Below, piece after piece: positions 56,901-64,000 of a stretch of 64,000 nt of DNA. Made by a program: the position numbers and the translations under genes. The DNA lies in contig CM072869.1 in the NCBI GenBank assembly GCA_036937835.1, forward strand, positions 6,091,501 through 6,155,500. The letters are read 5' to 3'. The DNA is from Pampus argenteus. Its lineage: Eukaryota > Chordata > Actinopteri > Scombriformes > Stromateidae. Numbering within the stretch: position 1 is the stretch's first letter; every line of letters begins with the position of its first letter. The notes under the pieces are model-generated. The model searched no databases, was not told the origin of the DNA, and was given only the letters and a program-made list of their open reading frames with translations.

Positions 56901-59900
56901 TCACCATGCGGTGGATGTGTTGTACGGCAGGAGCGTGGGGCTGTGGCTTTCCCCCCGAAGGCTGTGTCTGGGCTGGTAGTGGCTGGGGACCATGGGCTGA
57001 GCTTGAGCCTGGGCTTCACTCTCCTCTGGCATGGAACTGTGCCACTGACTCCGAGCCTTTTTCAGCCAGTGTCCTCCCAGACCCCATTTCTCCAGGTAGA
57101 CCCGGCACAGCTCGTAGTTTATGGCTGAATAGTAGAGAAAGTCCAGGGCCAGCAACACCATGACGAAGAAGCCGTATATCCACACTCCAACCAGGGCTGT
57201 ATAGTTACTGCGGAAAAGTGTGAACTGGGAGTATTAGCAGTGTAATCTGGGTAAGAATGACAAACACTGTTAATTCCCCAATAACTGATGGAGCTGCCAG
57301 GTGTGAATGTTTGCTGTTCATGTGGCGAGAGACCATGCAGAAAAAGAGCACAGACATTTATCAAATTCTCCCTTGATAGATACCATATTTATATATATAA
57401 ACCCTCCATCTGTCCTCTTTGCTGCTTTTTAAATGCTGCTTCTTAAATTGGAGAAAGAATTTCGTTAGCACATTAGCACCAAAGACTTTTTAATCCATCT
57501 CATCTCGGCTTCTCCACAGTGGCTCCAAAAATCTGTGCTCCTAGTTTTCACCTTTCATAAATTTTTCTCATGTATTATATGATCCAGCAGGATTTATGTG
57601 GAGCACATTTGAACTTTCTTTCTTTAAGTCCACCCACATCCATAAAGTACTGCAAGGTAAATAAACAGAAATAGCTTTCTAAGTATTTGCCAAAACAAGG
57701 ATACTCTGCATCATCAAATGTGACCGTCTGTATTTAAATGAATCTGAGGACAGTTGGATGGGGATTATCACACAGTGGTAGTGATTCAGTCCTATTCTGA
57801 TGCTTCTGTTAGACAGAATGAAAAAATATTATTCTGACTTTGAGAGACAGAGATTATTGCTAAGAAATAAAGATTTGAGTGGAGGGAAACCCATCTTTTA
57901 TGCCATTTGGGCATATCTTGCAATGTGTGCGAGTGTAGTGTTGAGTGCAGTGTTTTCAGTTCAGTAAGTCAAGTGAATCCACTTCTATCTGAATATGATG
58001 TGGCCTTGAGAATATTTATCTGAATGAATTAATGGCTTGAAAACGAACATCCGTTCTACTCAAATGAACACCAAGGCAGGCAAACACCATTACTGCACTC
58101 AAAGCTAAATGTCTCCTTAACTGCATTTACTCACCTCTGCGTTGGAGACGCATCTATCTGTAATTTAATTTTTATGTCTACTAAGGTCATTTGAGGAGGC
58201 AACCAGCTTTCCATACAGGGCTGTATTTACTGTAAATTAATCTGAGAGTAAGCTAAGAAGAATATGCACACAGGGATCGATCATGACCAGTGTTATTAAA
58301 TATTGAACATAGCTTCCTCTGAGAAGGAAAGCAGATGCAACTGATTATATGTCAAAGGTTTGTAGCTTTTCTTGTTGTTTTAAAAAAATGTATTCTCATA
58401 TAACTTTTGCATTTTGCAGTAAATCTTAAACTATATTACTATATTAGGGAAGAGCAGATTTATGGCCAGTTTAACTCTCTTGGCCAGTGGTCCTGTCGCC
58501 CAGTGGGCCAGAATGAAAGAGTGCCCCAACAGACCATCTGACACTAAAATAAAATATCATGACCTGCTGCAGGGCAGTGTGAACTGCCAGAGACAGAGGC
58601 ATACTGGGAGGGTATTAGTACAGAGAGCTGTGTTTTTGTCACCCAGTACTCCCACTGAGAGCTCCCATAGAACAAGAGGCTCATTTTTCTGTGTCCTTTG
58701 CTCTGCTTAAATCTGCTTATCCTGCAAGGAATGAGTGTACCTTCAGGTCATATATCAGCTGAATTTCTATGATAGGGTCTAGGATACTATACTGATGCTT
58801 GATATAATAACTGACTAACTGACACTGAACATCTATCACCGAAACCCTACTCAACATTCAGCCCAACCTGTTTTTTTTACCCCCAACTACCTTGGTTACG
58901 TTTTCGCTCCTGTTTGTTTGTTTGTTTGTTTATGATTTAGCAGCATATCTCAAAAACTACAAAACACATTTCAGTGTAATTTGGTGGAAAGTTCTGTCAT
59001 GGCCCAAAGAAGAACTAATTTGTTATATATTTGGATGATGTCAACAAAAAATAATGAATTCATTATTTTAATGTGCCTTCACATTTTCCTATAATGTTTC
59101 TGCAAAGGTTAAAAGGACATGTTTTACAAAAAATAAATAAATAAAAAAAAACACCATGTGTTGTGATCCAGATGTGGATTGTGGATTAAAAGACAGATTT
59201 AGAGGACTCTGCAGTCTTGGCGGAGGTACGTTTGCTCTGAATACATAATAAAATGAATGTATAGATGTATATGTGCCTGGAACATCATGGCAGTTGACAA
59301 GTATTATTGTCTAGGCTACGTTGTCAATAAAGTGACCATCCAGTAAGCAAAAGGCCATCGTCAAGTGTTGTCATCAGCAGGTTGTTGTTATTATTATGTC
59401 TGTTTTTATTATTGTTATTATCACTCACTTGTGTGCATAACCATCAGAAGCGGTGGTGAGGTTATTCTGCATGACCACCTGGAACTCGGTCTCGTTGCAG
59501 CAGTACTTGAAGGCGGTGTTGTTGTGGTGGCAGCAGAACATGTAGGTCTTGTTGTCTGAGAGGCGTGGGCAGTGAAAGCCAAAGTGGTAATGCCCCTTGT
59601 GGTCAGAGTAGGGTTCACACACCCGGTGATGAGCTGAGAGAGCTGCAGTGGTGAGAAAGACAAAGCATTAGATTAAATGCACCCTGAAATCCTCAAGAGA
59701 TAAAGACAGTTGAATTGTGGCCCAAGACCTTTTAGGTTTAATTTGTTTATCTCACCACTCACTATTACCTAATATAGCAAGAGTGCCATTATTGTCTTAT
59801 CCTTATATTATTACAATTTCTGATTTAAAAACAGCTGTCAAGGAAACGTCTTTCAACCTGCACCTACAAAGTAAAAGTAATTGTTTTTTTCGTTTTCTTT

Positions 59901-62327
59901 GGAAGCCTCACACAACTAGAGAGGATGTCTGTAATATTAATGTAGAAGGACCAAAGAACAGAAAATAAACACGGTGTACTAGCAAAAATAATCAGATAGG
60001 AGACATCAAATTTATGCTAATTATCTGTCCCCTTTACTCCTGAAAGAACATAACAACCCCCAAAAATGGAGTACATCTAATCTATTAGGTCACTGTTCAA
60101 ACAAAAGAGTGTCAGTTTCTCTGAACAGAAACAGCAGATTTCCTCAGACTGGTTGTGATAATATAATTCTGACACAGTGGTTGAATTATATTACAAATTC
60201 TCAGATGATGTTACACAGAGGAGATAAAAGCAAAAGTTGTTTTCTTTGTTGTTTGTTTTTACAAAATGAAAGACTGCACCAGTGTCCTTGCGTGTTAAAA
60301 CACTACTATGACAGGTAGAATCACACGGGCCGACCAAATCCCAAATTTATTAAATATTTATTACGAACTACTCTTAGCTTATTCACATTCATCTGTAGCT
60401 GTGCAGCTTCAGGAGGAGATAAATCTGTGCAAGGCTTGCTGTCACACAGGATAAAAACAGTATTGTTTTTGTTCCAGGATCTGGCAACCAATAAGTTTTT
60501 GCTTGAAATTGAAATCACAGGAATGTACCACTGCAGCAGCTGAGACTCCATCTGATAATAAATTACCAATCTGTCAGAGAAATGAACTGGAGATAATGAG
60601 TGTCAGTTTATGGGGCTGATGATGGTTAATGCCCATCACAATGGGCCAGGACAGAACCACTTTCTCATCGCTAATCAGTATCAGCTTTTCGGCATCCTTT
60701 CACTTTTTATTACCAGTGATAAGAACCAGATTGAATGTTATGGTTTGCCTGGAGACATACTCTGTTTGTTGTATAGTAATGATACAGTACAGAAACTGCA
60801 AATTTATTTTCACAATGTAGAGATATACATCTCATTCACCTATGTAAACACAGATCCACACATAAAACACTACATTGCTAGTACTATCTATTTTCCTGTG
60901 TTTGGATTTTTTATTTATTTTCTTTTTTACTCAACCTTCATTTAACCAGGAAAGCCTCATTAAGATAATTTTCAAGATCCACTGGTTCAGCAGTTGTAGG
61001 AAGGTGTGTTGGCAATAAAGAAGCAGAGGACCTAATGATGTAAGACTTAGTTTTAAAATGAGATGAGTTTGGGCGAAGTGTCTGCCTTCTCAAATGAATA
61101 ACAGCTGGTTTTGGAAACGATATAGTTGTAAACACACCTGCGTGCTTAATTTCATTAACACCTCTTGTAATTTAGGATACAGTTAACAGCTTGGCTCTTG
61201 TTATTACAGTATGTTTACAGCCTGCGGTCTGAAAACTGCTATGGCTGTCTCCCACTGCAGCGACGAGCAACATCTGAACATCAGTCAGCTTTCACACATC
61301 TTCACTTATTTATTTTATGACAACAATCACACTTACAGTATTTTCTCTTTGTTCTGAGACATGATAGAAGCAGATTTGTTGTATTTTGCTTTTCATTCAG
61401 AGTTCAGTTACAAGCAAACAAAAGTCATAATGATTCGCAAGCAGTGTACATTATTTATTGATAAGCTGTAAAATTCCTTTGTCTTTAGCTAAGTATGATG
61501 GGATTTCTGTATACCTCTATATCTCTGTATACCTATTTTTATTATTAATATTAACTATAGATTAATCAGAAGCAGACTTGGCAGATTAATTGATCTTAAA
61601 TAATCATTAGTTGCAGCCCTACTATCAATAATATCGCCTGACTGTATACAATACTTACTGTACAAAATACTATATCCACTTTTGTAACACGCTCACTTTG
61701 CTGAGTTACAATCACTTTATTATACTATCAGCTGATTTGTATCTGTAGGCTTGCAGCACCGTTCTGAAATGAGTCAATGCTCCCCTATCAAAACAGTGAG
61801 GAGATTTATATTTCATTCTTTCTGACTGCCAAAGATGGTAAAAAAATCATTTTGACTCTGGCAGCTGTCATAACTCCCATTTGGAGTGGTTGTTTGAAAT
61901 GTTTCTCCGTGCGTGAATGCATAACTTGATGTATGTTTGGGGGGGGCGGAGATTTCAAGTTAAAACTGTGTGTTAGTCTTTTAATGAAGTGGTCATTTAC
62001 ATTATTCACACTCTTACTTGTCCAGTCATTAGGTTGTTTTCTGTATTTAGTTCATGGCACTAGTGGCTCACCCAGTAAAGTACGGAGAACCATATTTTGA
62101 AGCGTGCTAAGTTTGTAGAAACTACTCCTAACATGCCTGGTATTAACACAGCCTGCAACTCTTATATGAGTGTCTGGAGACTCCTGTAATGAAAAAAATA
62201 TGAACATTTGCAGACCAGACAGACAGACTCAGTGATCAACACACACTAAACTGAACAGACCTGCGGTAGACAGCAGGAGAAAGATGACCGTCAGGACATT
62301 GAAGGACTGCCGGCTGGTGATAGTCAT
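56901..62327 (-). CDS. shisal1: Shisa-like protein 1 (SHISAL1, KIAA1644)
   Basis: A small single-pass membrane protein of the Shisa-like family with unknown molecular function. Three minus-strand coding exons: 62327-62261, 59642-59429 and 57207-56901 (TGA at 56903-56901), phases consistent, 195 residues (human 199). A signal peptide (residues about 1-23, NVLTVIFLLLSTAA) precedes a Cys-rich ectodomain with C31, C47, C59-C60 and C70-C71 (HCPRLSDNKT, CCHHNNTAFKYCCNETEF). N-glycosylation sequons include N53, N64, N72, N83 and N95. The transmembrane helix is at about 98-120 (LVGVWIYGFFVMVLLALDFLYY). The cytoplasmic tail is Gln/Pro/Ser-rich and ends PYNTSTAW. The TGA stop lies inside a perfect donor-like ATG|GTGAGT, so an extra 3' exon is possible. 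Its position after parvg on the opposite strand matches the human order. Confidence 0.95.
57208..59428. other. shisal1: shisal1 intron 2
   Basis: A 2.2-kb intron. The part from about 58905 to 59235 begins with (GTTT)n and ends gcagtcttggcggaggtacg. I recognise this as an abundant fish interspersed repeat with 'ttggcggaggt' at its end. Confidence 0.6.
58905..59235 (+). repeat. Dispersed repeat ('gtttgtttgttt ... ttggcggaggt')
   Basis: Blocks: cctgtttgtttgtttgtttg, agcagcatatctcaaaaact, gtgtaatttggtggaaagtt and cagtcttggcggaggtacg. The family is widespread in teleosts; its class is not certain to me. Confidence 0.6.
59643..62260. other. shisal1: shisal1 intron 1
   Basis: A 2.6-kb intron. It contains a short 'cattcatttaaccaggaaagcc'-type repeat piece at about 60930-60975 and a fragment of the 'gctgcaacgattagt' family at 61555-61622, ending gttgcagccct. 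Nothing else is recognised. Confidence 0.55.
61555..61622 (-). repeat. End fragment of the 'gctgcaacgattagt' family
   Basis: Ends taatcattagttgcagccct, matching the terminal block of the other copies. Confidence 0.6.
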
Positions 62328-62465
62328 CTTCTTGTCCTCATGTGGGAAGGAAGGAAGGGAGCAGGAAGGGGGGGAGAGGGGGAGCAGCTCGGCTTTAGCT
62401 GGACGTGGGCATCCTCTGCTTGCTGACAGCTTCTCTTACATGGCTGCTGCTGGGAGTCAGGACTC
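62328..62465 (-). other. shisal1: shisal1 5' leader in the first coding exon, with two short upstream ORFs
   Basis: An acceptor on the minus strand (TTATTCCCATCAG) puts the exon start at 62465, implying an upstream non-coding exon outside the recognised part. The leader contains ATGTAA (62441-62436), a start directly followed by a stop. It also contains a five-codon ORF starting at 62341 whose TGA (62326-62324) overlaps the main ATG as ATGA. Such features usually lower or regulate translation of the main frame. Confidence 0.55.
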
Positions 62466-64000
62466 CTGATGGGAATAAGATAAGCATAGAGAGAAAAGAT
62501 TAAGATATGTGATTTGGATTTCCTGAAGGTTCACCCTGCTGTGTGGACAGCTTGTCTGGCAGTGAGCGCCCATGATGTCTTCCGAAATCTGTCCTTTGGT
62601 TTATACAAGATGACTTTAATTGAAATTGGCACTGTGGTAACGCCGGCGCTCACAGTTTTCCGTGCTTTCACAAGTCACTAGTTTCTCTGCTTTTGTTGGA
62701 AGAAATGTGTGCTGATCATGTACATCCATATCACAGTAATTAACAAAACCTCCAATGAAGAATTATAATACTAATTTGAAGATCTGGAACTACGGATTAT
62801 TTTCTTTTTATTATTAATCTGTAAATTTACTGTATGTTTATTTTTATCTTTGATTAATTATCTAGTCTAATAATGTCAGAAAATAGAGATCAATGATTAT
62901 TACAAGTTCCCAGAGCAAAAGATGTCGTCTTTATATTGCTTGTTTTGTCCAAGCAATAATCCAAAACACAAACACATTCAATTTACAATGATAAAAAGAG
63001 AAATGTTCTCACATTGGAAAAGCTGGAGCCACTAAAACAGCTCTGTTTCGCTTGATACATGACCTAATTGTCAAATCTATTCTGGCCAATTTTCTGTTTA
63101 TCGACCAAGTGATTAATCAATCAGTCATTTCAGCAGTAATCATTTTGAGAATGCAAAACGATTACTGATATGTATCACTTCAAAACATTACAGGCATCAT
63201 TAAAAATAGAAAACATTTCAAATGCATTTAACTAGACTAATCGATCAGTTTGTGCTGTTTCATCTAACAGATATTTAATAGATATTTAATAATTTAGCCA
63301 GTGGTGAAGCATAATGACTGCATGGTCATTTTTACCAGCAGTACACTAAAAGTTCTTAGTGAAAGCGTTGCAGTTTGTACAGAATATTTAATTAAATACA
63401 CAGAACTTGCTCCTTTAGCACAGAGTCGAGTTTTGATTGCAGAACTGCTGAAGAGCAGTTTGCTTGTAATTGATGCCTCGTGGGAGTTTATGGAATCCTC
63501 TTATTGCTCTTCACGTGGTATCACAGTTACTGTTAAAAGCTCTGTCATAGCCATCCATCCACTGATGCTAAGTGAGATTAATGTGGTAACGGCCATGCTT
63601 GTTTCTGTTCTTCAGCAAAAGTACCAGAGGAAATTAAACACAAACTCTCCCTGTCCCTGAATTAGTTAATGGTAATGTTTATGGTAAATTATTATTAAGT
63701 ATGGCAATGAACCATTTGCATTTAGAAGTGTTTTTACAAAGTTTTGTGAGAAACACCTTGTGGTTGAATGTGACTTTGAAGCTCTTATCAGTGTCAGCCA
63801 CACACAGAGAAACCCAGGATAAGCTGAAAATCTGGCTGATGACGGACCGTTTATTAAAATATAAGAGCAGGAATAGACATGATATGGACAATTTTGGGTT
63901 GGTATGATATGAACACAGTTTGTAAAATGAACAGTATACAATCTACACCTCCCACATTCATTACAAAATTTATGACAATTTTTTAATAGAAGCATGAAAT
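62466..64000. other. Upstream of the shisal1 coding exon
   Basis: Probably the 5' UTR intron of shisal1. It holds a reverse copy of the dispersed repeat at 62795-63160 and otherwise AT-rich sequence. The open frame at 63301-63660 has no recognisable family. Confidence 0.45.
62795..63160 (-). repeat. Near-complete reverse copy of the 'gctgcaacgattagt' dispersed repeat
   Basis: Blocks in reverse orientation: ggattattttctttttatta, taatgtcagaaaatagagat, ttgttttgtccaagcaataa, attctggccaattttctgtt and gattaatcaatcagtcattt. Confidence 0.7.

Noticed and set aside
60610..60945. 111-codon open frame in shisal1 intron 1
   Set aside because: Random-looking composition, ending in a repeat-like T-rich stretch.
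63301..63660. 119-codon plus-strand open frame near the right edge
   Set aside because: No family resemblance, and it lies in the probable 5' intron or upstream region of shisal1 on the other strand.

Overview
This is nuclear DNA of a ray-finned fish, probably a spiny-rayed (percomorph) teleost. All genes are vertebrate genes split by GT-AG introns, and the spacers are AT-rich with long (TG)n, (TA)n and (CA)n tracts. The dispersed repeats look like those common in percomorph genomes. There are no tRNA or rRNA genes, operons or CRISPR arrays.

Layout: (1) 144-3818 (+) is the 3' two thirds of pus7, a tRNA/mRNA pseudouridine synthase; the 5' part lies outside the window. (2) 5722-6744 (-) is a two-exon secreted ENDOD1-like nuclease-family gene with a substituted catalytic His. 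(3) 9841-11316 (+) is an apelin-receptor-like GPCR with a separate 5' UTR exon. (4) 12731-18030 (+) is hdac10, a polyamine deacetylase, complete in 20 exons. (5) 18873-30839 (+) is parvb (beta-parvin), 13 exons. (6) 33778-40038 (+) is parvg (gamma-parvin), 12 coding exons. (7) 40039-56900 is a gene-poor spacer holding DNA-transposon remnants and one promoter-like region. (8) 56901-62327 (-) is shisal1 (shisa-like 1), three coding exons.

The order parvb-parvg-shisal1(-) matches human 22q13.31 as I recall it, and HDAC10 also lies on 22q13, so the right-hand two thirds is an old conserved block. The two parvins share exon lengths and phases, as expected of a tandem duplication, and both proteins act in integrin-linked kinase adhesion complexes. 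The other genes have no evident functional link.

The most interesting points are: a Tigger/pogo-like miniature transposon that keeps a 54-codon ORF with a canonical PCNA-binding (PIP-box) motif; a TISU/YY1-like promoter and spliced-exon candidate in the parvg-shisal1 spacer; a perfect 28-bp hairpin near 5.0 kb; a Gln in place of the catalytic His of the ENDOD1-like protein; Lys in place of Glu in the polyamine-selectivity motif of HDAC10; an apelin-receptor ORF open through a 210-bp intron-like segment; a (TG)n tract in place of the polypyrimidine tract at a parvb acceptor; and an alternative parvb first exon. I see no clear sign of a wholly new multi-gene system. All exon borders come from reading splice sites, phase and protein similarity by eye, without alignment software.
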